Made by a program: the position numbers and the translations under genes
Shown: positions 10,700 to 21,812 of the stretch, piece after piece
Layout: every line of letters begins with the position of its first letter
Position numbering within the stretch: position 1 is the first letter of the stretch
The notes under the pieces: model-generated
Told to the model about the DNA's origin: nothing
The model's database searches: none
Seen by the model: only the letters and a program-made list of their open reading frames with translations
Source: Astropecten irregularis
Taxonomy: Eukaryota; Echinodermata; Asteroidea; Paxillosida; Astropectinidae
Reading direction: 5' to 3'
DNA: 64,000 bases
NCBI GenBank assembly: GCA_963971285.1
Contig: OZ020250.1
Location: 8,416,499 to 8,480,498, forward strand

Positions 10700-11090
10700 T
10701 AACTATGCAAATTAGGCTTGCCATTCACTCGACGTGGATGAGCTCTGTATATACTCAGTGCTTGTGAGTGCACGTGAAAAAATCACTTGCTGGCTCAGAT
10801 AGGATTCGAACCCACGACCTCCTTACTAGTGAAAGCTGGGTGAATCGAATCGAATATCCCTGCGGGTACTGCAGTAAATCTTGACTATTAAATCATTTTG
10901 GTCGGCAAATAGATACTATGCAAATTATTCTTGCCCTTCACCGACATGGATGAGCACTGTATTTACGTATTTTCTTTGTGAAGCGCCTTGAGCGGATTTA
11001 TCTGGAAGGGCGCTATATAAGAATTTATCATTATTATTATTATTATACTCTCCAGTGGGTTTCGAACCCACGACCTCCCTTTTTTCAAAT
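10700..11090 (-). repeat. Two SINE/LINE-type units with tRNA-like B boxes and a LINE-like tail
   Basis: Two related units share GCAAATTA, CTTGCC-TTCAC, CGAC-TGGATGAGC and CTGTAT. Each carries, on the minus strand, GGAGGTCGTGGGTTCGAA (near 10808-10838 and 11050-11085), which matches a tRNA T-arm or pol III B box. Between the units, 10974-11046 reads AGCGCCTTGAGCGGA, GGAAGGGCGCTATATAAG and then repeated ATT, which is the usual 3' tail of CR1/L2-like LINEs on the plus strand. The combination suggests overlapping SINE and LINE ends. Confidence 0.5.
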
Positions 11091-11589
11091 TTAACCATAA
11101 TTTATTACCCACAAACCATTTAAACACAAGCTCACCATTCAAAACGTGAAGAGCATCATTCAAGTTGTTATTACTATAGAAAATGTTCGTGTCAAAATGA
11201 TAAATGTCAAAAGTTTGGAAGAATTACAAATGTCGTTAATATTAATAAGATATAAGATGGGCCCGAGGATTGAGCCCCGAGGAACACCACAAGTAATTAA
11301 TTTGTTGCTAGACTTTCCATTTTGCCAGACAACAAAATGTTTCCTATTTTGTTTTTAATAATCATCAAACCAGTCAAGTGCTGTACCTTAACTTATTACA
11401 ATGTCATGATCTATTGTATCAAATGCCTTTGAAAAATGCCAATATGGTATGTTCAAGTTTGTCCAGACTAGATGTAACTTTGTCAACTAAATTAATCAGA
11501 GCAAACTGGATTGAATAATCGGCCCTGAAGCCATATTGGGAATGTGTCAATAGGTTAAACTTGGCGATATATTATTTTGTTAAAGCAGA

Positions 11590-12028
11590 TAGCAACCAGC
11601 CTTTCAAACAGCATTTGGAGAAATATGGCAAGACCGATGCGGAGCGAAAATTTGGGACATGGGAACGGCTTGACCTCTGTGACCTCGACTTCCGATCAAA
11701 CAGGAAGTAGATTCAAAAGCGGTAAGGGCTTGGACCATGACTCTTTCACCAAATGTCAATTGTTTTCTTTATGACACATTGCTTGACCTTTGCGACCTCT
11801 ACTTCCGGTCAAACCGGATTAATAGTGGTACTAACTATGATCGTGGCTCTCCTGTGAATTGTCCACATTAGCAATATGTCTTTATTTCTTCGTAACATTC
11901 TTTTGACCATTAGGTGTCACTCACGAACATGCTAAATTCAAATTTATTTTGCATTAAAAGCCTTAAACGTAATTAAAAAAAAACCAGAAATGCGGAAAAG
12001 CCCCATGTTCTGTTTCAGACAAATTTAG
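11590..12028 (+). mobile_element. Degraded HINE-like element, 3' part
   Basis: It contains two diverged units of the CTTGACCTCTGTGACCTC-ACTTCCGGTCAAAC tandem repeat seen at 55-58 kb. It then has the 3' arm GCGGAAAAGCC (11992-12002), a weak hairpin and a terminal TTTAGT in place of CTAGT. The next element starts 12 bases later. Confidence 0.5.
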
Positions 12029-12039
12029 TACCTCCAATT

Positions 12040-12671
12040 GGCTTTTCCACGTATAAGCGAAGTTTTTCTTCCTCTTCTTCTTGTCGTCACGGCCCATAGC
12101 CTTTGCTCACGTTTTGTTTGGATACCCACTTTGGTCGTTTTAAAGCAGTCAATCTTAACCAAACTTGCTCCATGTATCGTACCTATAGGGTACATGCGTG
12201 CCCAACATTTACGTCATCATGACATTATCGAGTGACAAATTATAAGCAATTTAGATTGAATAATTAAAATCTTTAAAAATCAACAAAAAATCAACCGTCT
12301 TTCGACAAATAAATGTCAATGTTAGGGGAGGTCTTTCTTTGTGACACATCACTTGACCTCTGTGACATCTACTTCCGGTCAAACAGTAGCTCCTCATTTA
12401 AAATTGGTAAGAGCTAGGATCATGATTTTTTTCACCAAACATCAGTGTAAGGCAAGGTCTTTTTGTGACATATTTGTTGACCTCTGTGACCTCTACTTCC
12501 GATCAAACAGGAAGTAGCGCCTAATTTAAAAGTGATAAGAGCTATGTTCATGATTCTTTCGCCAAATGTCAATGTTAGGGAAGGTCTTTCTTTGTGACAC
12601 AATTCTAATTGACAAGCAATTTATATCACATGCGGACAAAAACTTATGTTTACAACAGCCAAAAACTCTAG
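12040..12671 (+). mobile_element. HINE-like (non-autonomous Helentron) element, ~630 bp
   Basis: The 5' arm GGCTTTTCC (12040-12048) is followed by a pyrimidine tract (CTTCCTCTTCTTCTTGTCG) and a body shared with the 55 kb stack (ACTTTGGTC, AACCAAACTTG, TAGGGTACATG). Three ~120-bp tandem units with CTACTTCCGGTCAAACAG follow. The 3' end has a decayed complementary arm, a small hairpin (TGTTtacAACA) and CTAG at 12668-12671 followed by T. There is no coding content. Confidence 0.65.
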
Positions 12672-13920
12672 TTTGTTATTACAGCTCTTACTTAATTAGC
12701 AACTAATGGAAGCTTTATTTTTCCTATTTGATAATTGCTGTATCTTGCACTGGAAGTGGTGGATTGGCAATACAAAATAAGTTCTTAGATGAAGTTCACA
12801 AGATAATCTACAAACAAAACAGTAGTTTTTTTTTTTATTATCTACACTAACGTGTACCAACTGTACATTCTTAAAAATTATCTACAGCGTCAACAATTAT
12901 AGTATGACGTCACAAGAAAAGCATTTTAACCTTAACAACAGTGCTGTTGGTTCAACATAAAACAGCTGGAGCTAAGAGTAGGAGTTGAGATGGTTTCTTG
13001 AGTGAGTGAGGATTTGGTCGAATAACACCGGGAATAATACTGCTCAAATTTCAACCAGGTTATGAAATGGCCTTTAACGGACTAATAATATTATAAAGCC
13101 ATCTTATAATTAGTTGTCATAATGGGCCTCTGAAAATGTCAGGTTATACCCATAGACCGATCCGACGGCACGACATACCGTCCGCCATTGCTGCTGTGTC
13201 CCCGCCCGCGATTTTATTTGTCGTACCACACGTTGAATAGGGGACCCCAATAAAAGCATTCCAATTGGTCTGTTGCTAATGCATTATGCATGATACATCA
13301 TTTTTCCTCCATTTACCCACACTGTGCATTATGCACACACATGTGCATAATAAGCGCTGATCTCCAGACCCCACACTGTCTTATCTGTCAGCAATCACAT
13401 TGACCACAAGGTCATAAGTGGTCAGCCTTAGCCACTGGAGTCAATTATTATGTTTCAAAAGTTACGCAGTGGTTGAAGGTTTTGGCATACTCAACTTAAG
13501 AAGTGACTGAGTTTGATCCTGCAAATTTTAACGCTTCTTAAGTATGCAAATTAGTTGTTTCCTTCCCTTTCTCTCTTGTTTTGGGGGAAAACAAAAACAA
13601 AAAAAACTGTAAATTGAGCTCTGCCAAAAAAAAAAAGGTTTGCGAAAGAATTTTCTCTTTCTCTGTCTTTTTCCTTTTCTTTCTTTTTTTCTTGCCAACA
13701 AAGCTGATTAGACAATGCTTAGAAAAAAAAAGTTCAGCTGATTTGAGCTTTGGTGCAAAAAAGAAAAAAAAATGGGAACCCAAAAAAAAGAATTTCCTCT
13801 CTTCAGTTCCAGTTCAGTTTCTTCTCCTGTCCTTCAAATGTGGAGTGAACTAAGAAAAAAAGAAAATCATCTCCAAAAAAAAAGTGTCACAGCGAATGGA
13901 GGTTCACAGAGTTTCTAAGT
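12672..13920. other. Non-coding stretch with low-complexity tracts
   Basis: 13540-13920 is rich in poly-A, poly-T and CT runs, which explain the lysine-rich frames there. Some of the pyrimidine tracts could be the polypurine tract of the neighbouring minus-strand Gypsy element, but no 3' LTR could be identified. The rest (12672-13540) shows nothing recognisable. Confidence 0.4.
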
Positions 13921-16900
13921 TCACAGGTCAAGTCGTTTGGGTGGTTTGATGACACGTCCGCTCTTGGTCACATAGGGTGTTGGAGTTTCGCGAAGTGGCT
14001 CTGATGTGGGGTGAAGCTGCTTGCGTTGAGGTTCAGGCTTTGGCACCTCGGTTTGTGGACTCGCCTTTGAGCTGGCTTCAGGGACTGGTGAATGCTCAGA
14101 GTCTGCGGTGGAGGTGAGCTGGAACTTGTTGGCTTCATGGGTTGACAGACGAAGATGTTTCCTGTTCCGTCTGTACTTCTGCCTGTTGTGCTGAACAACA
14201 TAAGACCTTGGTGTTGAATGATGTTCGAGAACAGTTGCAGGTTGCCAGGTCTTCGTGCCGGGAAATGGAGCCATTCGGACAGGATCACCAGGATGTAGAG
14301 GGGGAAGATCTTTGCCAGCTTTCTGGTCGAAGTAGTGCTTCTGTTGAACCTGGCTTTTTCTCAGAAGATGTTTGACTTCTTGGGAGTTGTGGGACTTTGG
14401 CTGAAGTAGAGATCGGGCTACTGGAAGCATGTTACAGGGTCTACGTCCCATCAGAAGCTGTGCCGGGGATAGGTTGCAACTGGCAAGTGGAGTAGTGCGG
14501 TAATCTAGAAGTGCTAGATCTCTATCCGGGCTCTTCTTCCAAAGGCGTTTGACGATCTGGACTGCTCGTTCTGCCTCACCGTTGGATTGTGGGTGGTAAG
14601 GTGAGGATGTGATGTGCTGAATCTCAAATTCTCTGCAGAACTTGTGAAAGTCTGATGAAGAGAACTGCGGGCCGTTGTCTGTTCTCAGCTTTTCTGGAAT
14701 GCCATGGCGACTGAACTGAACTGAGTCTTGAGTGCATTGATGAGGGTTTGACTGGTGAGATCTGATAACTTCTCGACCTCATTGAACTTAGAGTAGTAGT
14801 CGATTATGACGATGTATTGCTCCCTGTGGTAGTCAAAGATATCACAGCCTAGTTCGGCCCAAGGCAAGTCTGGAAGCTTGGTTTGCTGCAGTGGTTCTGC
14901 TGCTTGGCGATTCTGGTGTGTATTGCAAATGTTGCAATCACTGATCAGGTCTTCTATCTGGTCACCCATACCTGGCCAGAACAGGGCTTCTCTTGCTCTT
15001 TGTTTGCACTTGACCATGCCAAGATGTGATGCATGAATCTGTGCCATCATGTCTGGTCTCATGGTTGGTGGCACGACGATACGCATTTCTTTGTAGACAA
15101 TGCCATCAGCTACTGACAATTCATCTCTGGAGCTCCAGTATCCACGGATGACATGTGGGACTTCATGCTTTGTGTCTGGCCATCCCTTCAGTATCATGGC
15201 ATGAAGCTCATTCAGCTCTTCGGCGGTTTTCGTCTGGAACTGGGTGTAGCTTACTGGTGACACAGCAATGAAGTCGGTCATGTTGACTGCTATGGGCTTT
15301 ATGTCTGGCTCGGTATCAGGCAAGTTTGCTCGACTGAGTACATCTCCAATGGGGTTTTCTGTACCTGGCTTGTATGTCACTGTTAGATCATACGGTTGGA
15401 GTCTCAGTAACATGGCTTGTAGCCTCATAGGTGCTGAGAGGAGAGGCTTGCTGTATATGGCCTGCAATGGCTTGTGGTCGCTTTCCACCATCACTGGTTT
15501 GCCAAATATATACTGGTGGAACTTCTTACAGCAATGAACGATGGCTATAAACATCTCCTTCTCAATTTGAGCGTAGCGCTTTTCGGTTTCGTTCAAGGCT
15601 CTGGATGTGTACGCAATAGGTCTGCCATCTTAAAGTAGCACACCTCCAAGGGCGAAGCTGCTGGCATCGCACTGTGTGGTGATGTCTTTCTGTACGTCAT
15701 AGTAGGCGAGGACTGGTGCGCTGCTGCACAGCTGTCGTAACTTAGCGAAGCTCTTCTGCTGTGGTTTATCCCAGTGGAACTCAACTTCTTTCTTTGTGAG
15801 CTCACGTAGTGGTGCATCAATTTCACTGAGGCTGGGGATAAACTTGGCTAAGTACTGGACCATTCCAAGGAAGCGTCTGACGTCTTCCTTGCTCTGTGGT
15901 GCTGGAAGCTCTTGAACTGCTCTGTCCTTTCCGGGGTCGGGAAGAAGACCTTTCTCTGTCAGGACATGCCCAACATACTTCACTTCCTTCTTCTTGATCT
16001 GACACTTCTCAAAGTTCAGTTTGAGGTTCCAGTCTGTAGCTCTCTTTACTACATCTTTCATGATCTTGTCATGATGAGCTTCGTCTCTGCCAGCGATGAG
16101 AATGTCATCCATCACGGCTCTGACTCCATCGATGCCTTCGAGCATGGTATCCATGATGCGCTGGAATACTTCGGGTGCGCTTTTTATGCCAAATGGTAGC
16201 CTCAACCATCTGTAACGCCCCACTGGTGTGTTGAACGTTGTCAGCAGGCTGGATTCATAGTCAAGCTTGATTTGCAGAAATCCTGACTTTGCGTCTATGA
16301 CGGAGAAAATCTTCGAGTTGGGAAGAGCTGCCACTACCTCTTCAACCGTGGGTATGGGGTAGTGCTCTCTTCTGATCGCTTTGTTCAGATCCTTGGGATC
16401 TGAGCATATTCGGATTTTGTCGTTTTTCAGAACAACCACCATCGAGCTTACCCAGTCTGTGGGCTCTGTAACTTTGGTGATGTGGCCGTCTCGTTCCATC
16501 TCTGCAAGCTTGTCAACGATTCTGGACTTCAGTGCCTGAGGTTGTCTTCTCGAGGCATGCACAACTGGCTTGACTGTCGGGTCAATCTTGAGGGAGTACG
16601 TCCCAGGGAGTGTGCCTGTTGTCGTCTTGAGTTCTGGATAGCAATCTATGTTGTATATTCGCTGTATGAGTCCCAGCTGTTGACAGACTGCTCCAGAAAG
16701 AAGTGGCGGCTTCTGACTGGCGTGGACAACATAGAACAGTACAGGAACTGACGTTTGCTTGTACTGAACCGTCAGGGTTGTGTAACCTTCTATCTGTAAG
16801 GGATGGTTTGAGTATGACTCAAAGTTCTGCTTCGTTGGTTGCAGCTCTTTGCTTTGACAGATGGCTCTGAACATGTTGTACGGCAAGATGCTCTGAACAG

Positions 16901-17390
16901 CTCCAGTGTCGATTTGCACACGCAGGGACTGGTCAGCTACTTTCACGTGCACGTACCATTCACCACTGCTGCTGTCACCCACTGAACTGATGAGGTGGGC
17001 AACATCATCATCAGATGAGGCACTATTTTCAGATGCATATGCCTCCTCGACTTGATTGGTCGAACGGCGCTGACGGCAAACAGCTGCAAAGTGATGTAAT
17101 TTGTGACAGTAACTACATTGCTGATCCCTTGCTGGGCACTTACTGTGAGTGACGCTATAACCACATTTGTGACATGTCCGTTGACTGGACTCGTCGACTT
17201 TCCCACTACTGGGCTTCTTTGGCTGTGCCTGCACCTTGTCGGATTGGGGTCGCCTTGTCTTACGTGGTTGAGCTCCTTTCTGGGCTCCTCTCTGTCTGAA
17301 CGGCTTGTTGAAATGACGTGGTTTGACTGCATGGACTCTGGTGTCCTCTTCTCTGCTGATGACTTTCAGGCTTTTTGTGCAGTCTCGTAG
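13921..17390 (-). pseudogene. Gypsy Pol polyprotein (protease, RT, RNase H, integrase), broken twice
   Basis: Pol is entered by a -1 shift relative to gag near 17380, at an A5G run. Domains in order: two zinc knuckles (CHKCG, CSYCHKLHHFAAVC) near 17180-17080; protease VQIDTGAVQSIL near 16920; RT 16600-16000 with a VMDD catalytic box in place of the usual YxDD, and the LPFGIKSAPEVFQ motif; RNase H from about 15680; integrase HHCC zinc region near 15020-14920; and a DDE core with catalytic D in CDIF, then TDNGPQFSS and an E in NGEAERA. Lesion 1 is an in-frame TAA at 15632-15630 in RNase H. Lesion 2 is a five-base tandem duplication (TTCAG) near 14715 that shifts frame in the integrase core. The tail ends in SGRVIKPPKRLDL, the usual Pol C-terminus of this group. 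Confidence 0.88.
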
Positions 17391-17911
17391 ATTTGTGCTA
17401 TGGACACAGCCTTTTCTAGGGTTAGGTCATCACCCTTGTCGAGACACTTCTCACGTACAACAGAATGCAAGGCATTGCATACTATTGCATCACGCAGCAT
17501 GCGGTTTTCTTCAGCGTAACCACAGTCCTTTACCAATAATCGCAGATCGGTCAGGAAAGCGTCGAACTTTTCACCTTTTCTCTGTTTGCGACGGAGAAAG
17601 TTAACTGTAGCACAGATCTGGTTCTTCCTTGGTGCTACATAGGCCTCATATTTAGCACAAACACCGGCTAGTGTGTCATTCTCGGCTGGGTCATTTCCAA
17701 CTGCGGGTGCCCATGTGAAGGTTTCATAGATTTCTCGCCCCTTGTCACCGATGTAGGTCATCAGGTAGTTCACCTTTTCTACTTCTGATTTAGAATTCAG
17801 TGGGCCTTTGAAGGTGAATTCACAGTGCTGCTTAAATCGTTTCCACTCTTTGTGCAAGTCTGCAGCAAGCCAGTTCATTTGGGGCTTATCATCTGTTTTT
17901 GAAATTGTCAA
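17366..17911 (-). CDS. Gypsy Gag (capsid region)
   Basis: A 181-codon open frame from ATG at 17911 to TGA at 17368-17366. It contains a retrotransposon Gag core: WKRFKQHCEFTF near residue 23, YLMTYIGDKGREIYETF near residue 49, and RRKQRKGEKFDAFLTDLRLL near residue 107. It forms the particle shell in intact elements. The stop overlaps the A-rich site where pol continues in the -1 frame, so a Gag-Pol fusion by frameshifting is likely in active relatives. The gag frame itself is intact in this copy. Confidence 0.85.
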   Translation of the reverse strand: MTISKTDDKPQMNWLAADLHKEWKRFKQHCEFTFKGPLNSKSEVEKVNYLMTYIGDKGREIYETFTWAPAVGNDPAENDTLAGVCAKYEAYVAPRKNQICATVNFLRRKQRKGEKFDAFLTDLRLLVKDCGYAEENRMLRDAIVCNALHSVVREKCLDKGDDLTLEKAVSIAQIYETAQKA

Positions 17912-18334
17912 ACTGATGTGTCTTGTACAGGCCTCCGTAGATATTGCAAAAAACGTAACTGTTTCTGTGGCACTGGTTGTCTATTTTTAACAAATGTTTT
18001 GCCACTGAAATCTACACAACTTTGAGACAGTATGCTGTACAGGCTATTCTTCAGTTAGTTGTACGGAAATCCGTTGTACTATGAGCGTATAACCGTGTGT
18101 TTTTCTGCCAGTCTTTACTGTGCGTTATGCACGTAAAATGAACATGCAACTTTGACGAGTCACACGTGACAAATTCTGCGTGAAAATTTCACTCAATTTT
18201 CTGGCTACTCACGAAGCTGTCTGTCCCAAGATCCTCCTGGATACTGTTTGTGTGTTCATGTGTTCTTTTCACTCCAAAGTTCGATTTAGAGGTCCACTTC
18301 TTACACCATGTTATGTCTGGTCACGAAGCAGAGT

Positions 18335-18581
18335 CATGGGCCTTTTTCAAACCTCGGCTCCGACTCAGGCTCCGACTTCGGCTGCATTTCGTGACTCCAT
18401 TTTTGAATAACGGGTATCAAAATAGAGGCTTTTGGTTACGGATTGGAAGTAGATACTCTATTTTGAACAAGAAAACAGAGATTCAGCTTCAATGAAAAGC
18501 AACAACCTACATTTTCAGCATATGGGTGACAGCCCCGGAGCCTGAGCCGGAGCCGGAGCCGAGGTTTGGAAAAGGGCCCTG
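18335..18581. mobile_element. Foldback MITE with GGCTCCGG-rich arms
   Basis: The left arm (CATGGGCCTTTTTCAAACC, CTCGGCTCCGACTC) and right arm (complement of CAGGGCCCTTTTCCAAACC, CTCGGCTCCGG) are imperfect inverted repeats of about 45 bp around about 150 bp of spacer. The arms contain a 6-bp minisatellite (GGCTCC/GGAGCC) that differs in copy number between the sides. It lies inside what looks like the Gypsy 5' LTR. No matching 8-bp duplication was found. Confidence 0.6.
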
Positions 18582-18640
18582 GACAAGTAATCAACGTGCG
18601 TCCATGTTTTATTCACATGAAGATAGTACGGTGCACCACA

Positions 18641-18905
18641 TGTGCCATCATATGTGACAGTCCCAAATCAGTGAAGATATAAAAGCTAATTAATGTTCTT
18701 GTGAATGGTAAGTTATTTATTGTTTTTATTTATTTCTTGTTTACCCTGGGGTTACCTCTCAGTGAAACACTGTTTTCCAGAGGTGCCCAGCAAATACAAT
18801 AATTATGAACAGTGCTGGATTGCGAAGGATGCGGCTACAACGTGATCGAGTTGACAGCGGCGCCTTTGGCTGCCATCGCAATTCAACCAATATATGATCA
18901 CGGAG
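18641..18905 (+). repeat. 265-bp direct repeat, copy 1
   Basis: It appears identical to 19291-19555. It starts TGTGCCATCATATGTGACAG and ends ATATATGATCACGGA. The inner sequence has CTGTTTTCCAGAGGTGCCCAG. It contains no open frame of interest. The pair flanks a LINE fragment. Confidence 0.85.
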
Positions 18906-19069
18906 ATGATGACGTCATCAAAAGGCCTAATTTATGATTGCAGCATATCTCGAGAATGAAAAATGCTATGGTAAATATTCTTTTCCCAAAAGATTTGTGA
19001 GATCCTATAGATATGCATGCTACTTTGGAAATGACCGTTGCGTCACGATTACGTCATCAAAAAGCTGTT

Positions 19070-19290
19070 TGTTTTGTTTTGTTTGACGTCCGTGTTCGGA
19101 ATTGTTTGCCCATAAGGGCACTAAATCTCCTTGTCAAATCGCTCATCCTAAATAAGATTATTGTGACCCATGGTGCAGTGCAGCCAAAACAAATATGCAA
19201 CGTCTTGATGTTTTGCTCAACCGGGCTGGACGGATTATTCTGAGGGTTCCACCAACAACATCTCGAACAATTATTTATAGCAAATTGGTA
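19070..19290 (+). pseudogene. LINE reverse transcriptase C-terminal fragment, frameshifted
   Basis: One frame gives CLPIRALNLLVKSLILNK. After a one-base shift another gives YCDPWCSAAKTNMQRLDVL and LLNRAGRIILRVPPTTSR, the typical end of a CR1/L2-like RT region. The fragment is cut at 19290 by the second 265-bp repeat. An almost identical copy, extending further, lies at 21655-22070. Confidence 0.65.
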
Positions 19291-19555
19291 TGTGCCATCA
19301 TATGTGACAGTCCCAAATCAGTGAAGATATAAAAGCTAATTAATGTTCTTGTGAATGGTAAGTTATTTATTGTTTTTATTTATTTCTTGTTTACCCTGGG
19401 GTTACCTCTCAGTGAAACACTGTTTTCCAGAGGTGCCCAGCAAATACAATAATTATGAACAGTGCTGGATTGCGAAGGATGCGGCTACAACGTGATCGAG
19501 TTGACAGCGGCGCCTTTGGCTGCCATCGCAATTCAACCAATATATGATCACGGAG
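19291..19555 (+). repeat. 265-bp direct repeat, copy 2
   Basis: Same sequence as 18641-18905, 650 bp downstream. The left junction cuts into the LINE frame that is continuous in the 21.8 kb copy. The repeat therefore arrived, or was duplicated, after that LINE piece. Confidence 0.85.
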
Positions 19556-19689
19556 CACAGCCTTAGATCGAAAGTGATTGATTTGTGTGGAGGGAGGAAA
19601 ACATTATAGGCCACACAACGCGTTTTTTATGTAATTGGCGCTTAATAACTGAAAAAAATCCAGTATTTTCAAGAATTTTTTTTTTTCAC

Positions 19690-19783
19690 TTGCATTTTTT
19701 TTGGAGGGCTAGACAAAATTTGGGGGGGGGGGCTACAGCCCCCCCGCCCCCCCTAGCCCCCCCGTAGAACCGCGCCTGCACAG
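19690..19783. mobile_element. Transposon end remnant with G/C tracts
   Basis: TTTGGAGGGCTAGAC is followed by G and C runs and ends CGTAGAACCGCGCCTGCACA. This has the look of a DNA-transposon terminus. The opposite terminus was not found, so it is an orphan end. Confidence 0.35.
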
Positions 19784-19785
19784 AT

Positions 19786-19791
19786 TTTATT
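19786..19791 (-). terminator. Candidate polyadenylation signal of the sulfotransferase gene
   Basis: AATAAA on the minus strand, about 95 bases after the sulfotransferase stop codon and before the transposon end remnant. Confidence 0.5.
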
Positions 19792-19884
19792 CGGAATAAA
19801 AATTAAAATGCAACATACAAATAAAATCTCGTAAAATAAGATATAGAATAAATACGTGTCAATATTGTATTCCTCAAGGTCCAA

Positions 19885-20859
19885 CTATTGGATAGATTTG
19901 GAATCGTTGCGCCCTCTCTCGTCGAGCAGTTCCCTTATGCTTTCCGGTATATCGAAACCAAATAGATTAAAATCCAGCAAGAAATGTTTCTGAAGTGATT
20001 CAATCTCTGCGGTATTTAGTGTAGAATAGTAGCGACGCAGCGTCTCTCCGTTGGAGCTGTCCGTTGGATTCGTGATAAAATTTGGAAATCTAATGTCCGG
20101 GTTGGCGCCGATGGCGGCAAGAATGATATTGGATTCTTTTTTTAAATGATCGTAGTGTCCGATCCAGTCGTACTGTACGGCACATGGATGGCACAGATTG
20201 TGCATTTGTGTCCAATGTTCATCCAAGTCTGATGGTGATTCAATGGCGGATAGAAATCTTACAAACTGTGAGAACGTCACATTTATGGTGCCGTCCTTTT
20301 CTGTTTGACTCTGTACGAGGCTCTGGAATTTGTCCGGTGATGATGAGCCGACAACGGATCGGAGGATTCGCTTGCTAAACCCCCTTTTGAAGAACTTGCC
20401 ATTCTGAAACTTGTCCTGGTAACCTGATAAGGCCCGCTCGAACGGGTTTCGAACGAACAAAAACTTGCGGTACGTCGCCAGTTTGTTTTTAGCCTGCTCC
20501 ACCGAGTAAGAAGACAGAGTACGGAAAGCGCGACCCGCTTTTATATGCGGCTGTGCTCCTTGTAACCCCTTGTCACTTGTAGAGTTGAAGTTCCCATTTA
20601 GAACCAAGAGCAGGCGCTTCCAGCTTGAACAGCTGACTTTGGGAATGAAACAGTAGATCAACTTGAGGGAGTCGATGACAAGAAGATGGCTAAACTTGGA
20701 GGCCATCTTACATGGGCGTTGGGTTGAGTTGATCTCATATGTCAAAGGTGGAAAGAAGCTGTCTGCCTGGCTGTGGAAGGCACTACACATATCCAACAGT
20801 ACAGCTTTCCTTGCTCGTTGCTCCTTCTCCCACAAACAAGTCTCGTTACTGCACAAGTC
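19885..20859 (-). CDS. Carbohydrate sulfotransferase, CHST11/14-like, terminal exon
   Basis: Golgi enzyme that moves sulfate from PAPS to a sugar on chondroitin, dermatan or related glycans (HNK-1/chondroitin 4-O-sulfotransferase family). The exon begins after an AG acceptor at 20861-20860, preceded by TTTTCCATTCTGT, in phase 0, and runs 324 codons to a stop at 19887-19885. The 5'-phosphosulfate loop is PKVSCSSWKR (residues about 72-81). The 3'-phosphate motif is RKFLFVRNPFERALSGYQDK (about 130-149). The family's LCHPC...YDWIGHYDHL segment is near 221-238. NST (91) and NVT (192) are possible N-glycosylation sites. There is no signal anchor in this exon and no sensible ATG upstream in it, so at least one 5' exon is missing. 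A same-strand signal-anchor exon exists at 62898-62994. The frame is intact and codon use is normal. It is the best host gene in the window. Confidence 0.88.
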   Translation of the reverse strand, partial: DLCSNETCLWEKEQRARKAVLLDMCSAFHSQADSFFPPLTYEINSTQRPCKMASKFSHLLVIDSLKLIYCFIPKVSCSSWKRLLLVLNGNFNSTSDKGLQGAQPHIKAGRAFRTLSSYSVEQAKNKLATYRKFLFVRNPFERALSGYQDKFQNGKFFKRGFSKRILRSVVGSSSPDKFQSLVQSQTEKDGTINVTFSQFVRFLSAIESPSDLDEHWTQMHNLCHPCAVQYDWIGHYDHLKKESNIILAAIGANPDIRFPNFITNPTDSSNGETLRRYYSTLNTAEIESLQKHFLLDFNLFGFDIPESIRELLDERGRNDSKSIQ

Positions 20860-20865
20860 CTACAG

Positions 20866-21175
20866 AATGGAAAACAAACAAACAATAGGGAATCATAGGG
20901 TGTTGGACAAATTAATTAGGGAAATACGTTTTCAGGTGTTTATTGTTTAAACATTTGATTTGTTAATCACCATAAAAAATGATAAAACTCGCCGTTCAGT
21001 GACTTTCGGCCATTTGCAATGTTATTCCTTAATTAAAGTAATCATGTAGTAATAAACTGCTTTCAAACTGCTCGTCAACCGGACATAATGACCAAATACT
21101 TTTAAAATAAGTCTGGTGTTTCGATCTGAGAAGGATCATTCTAAATGGCTTATAAATGAGGGGCACATTGACCAT
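20866..21175. other. Upstream intron of the sulfotransferase, nothing recognised
   Basis: AT-rich sequence immediately 5' (minus strand) of the terminal exon. No second exon is visible here. Confidence 0.5.
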
Positions 21176-21345
21176 GAACCTGGAGCCCATAAGTGGCAAG
21201 TGCGTTAGGCACTCGCCTCTCACCAATGTAGCCCAGGTTCGATCCCGGCTTGGGTCGTTCGTATTCTACGAGGATTTTTTTCGCCGGGTTCTCCGGTTTT
21301 CCTTCCTCCACAAAAATCAAACACTTTCGATTATTCCTTCGAACT
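21176..21345 (+). repeat. tRNA-derived SINE
   Basis: The tRNA-like head has an A-box-like AAGTGGCAAGTGCGTTAGGC and a B box GGTTCGATCCC (about 21236-21246). The tail CGCCGGGTTCTCCGGTTTTC then CTTCCTCCACAAAAATCAAA is characteristic of widespread invertebrate and deuterostome SINEs. The head is too diverged to be a working tRNA gene. Confidence 0.75.
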
Positions 21346-21394
21346 TTTTGCTCCCATAGCGTTTTTGCCGTAAGTTTGTTTATTAATTAACTCT

Positions 21395-21812
21395 GAACAG
21401 TATATCTCGAGAACGGTAAGTGATACGGTAATGATTCTTTTTGCAAAAGCTTTATAACATCAGGTAGATGTGCAGGCTGTCAAGAAATAAATATTTACCG
21501 TGACGTCATCATGTCGTCATCAAAAATGCTGATTTTATTATTAGCAGCATATCTCGAGAACGGTAAGTGCTACGGTAATTGTTCTTTTTTTGTAAAAGCT
21601 TTGTTAGATCTTGTGGATGTGAATGCTGCTGTGGAAATAACTGCGACGTCATTATGACGTCATCAAAAGGCCTAATTTATGATTGCAGCATATCTCCAGA
21701 ATGAAAAATGCTATGGTAAATATTCTTTTCCCAAAAGATTTGTGAGATCCTATAGATATGCATGCTACTTTGGAAATGACCATTGCGTCACGATTACGTC
21801 ATCAAAAAGCTG
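21395..21812 (+). repeat. Tandem ~137-bp units of HINE family 2
   Basis: Three units each read GCAGCATATCTCGAGAACGG, GCTACGGTAAT, CTTTTTG-AAAAGCTTT, GATGTG-ATGCTG and TGACGTCAT-ATGACGTCATC. The same units form the interiors of elements at 30.3, 33.4, 34.2 and 42.8 kb. No 3' hairpin end is present. The array runs straight into the duplicated LINE fragment. Confidence 0.75.

Larger units (their letters stand above)
13921..18640 (-). mobile_element. Ty3/Gypsy LTR retrotransposon, nearly complete coding region but disabled
   Basis: Minus-strand order: possible LTR (18640-18309, interrupted by a foldback MITE), primer-binding site TGGTGTAAGAAGTGGACC from 18308, gag, nucleocapsid, protease, reverse transcriptase, RNase H and integrase, ending at 13921. 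The arrangement and primer site match the fragment at the left edge, so the two are probably related families. The 3' LTR was not found. One in-frame stop and one frameshift in pol make this copy inactive. Confidence 0.85.

Noticed and set aside
13538..13853. Lys-rich and Phe-rich frames on both strands
   Set aside because: Low-complexity A, T and CT runs.
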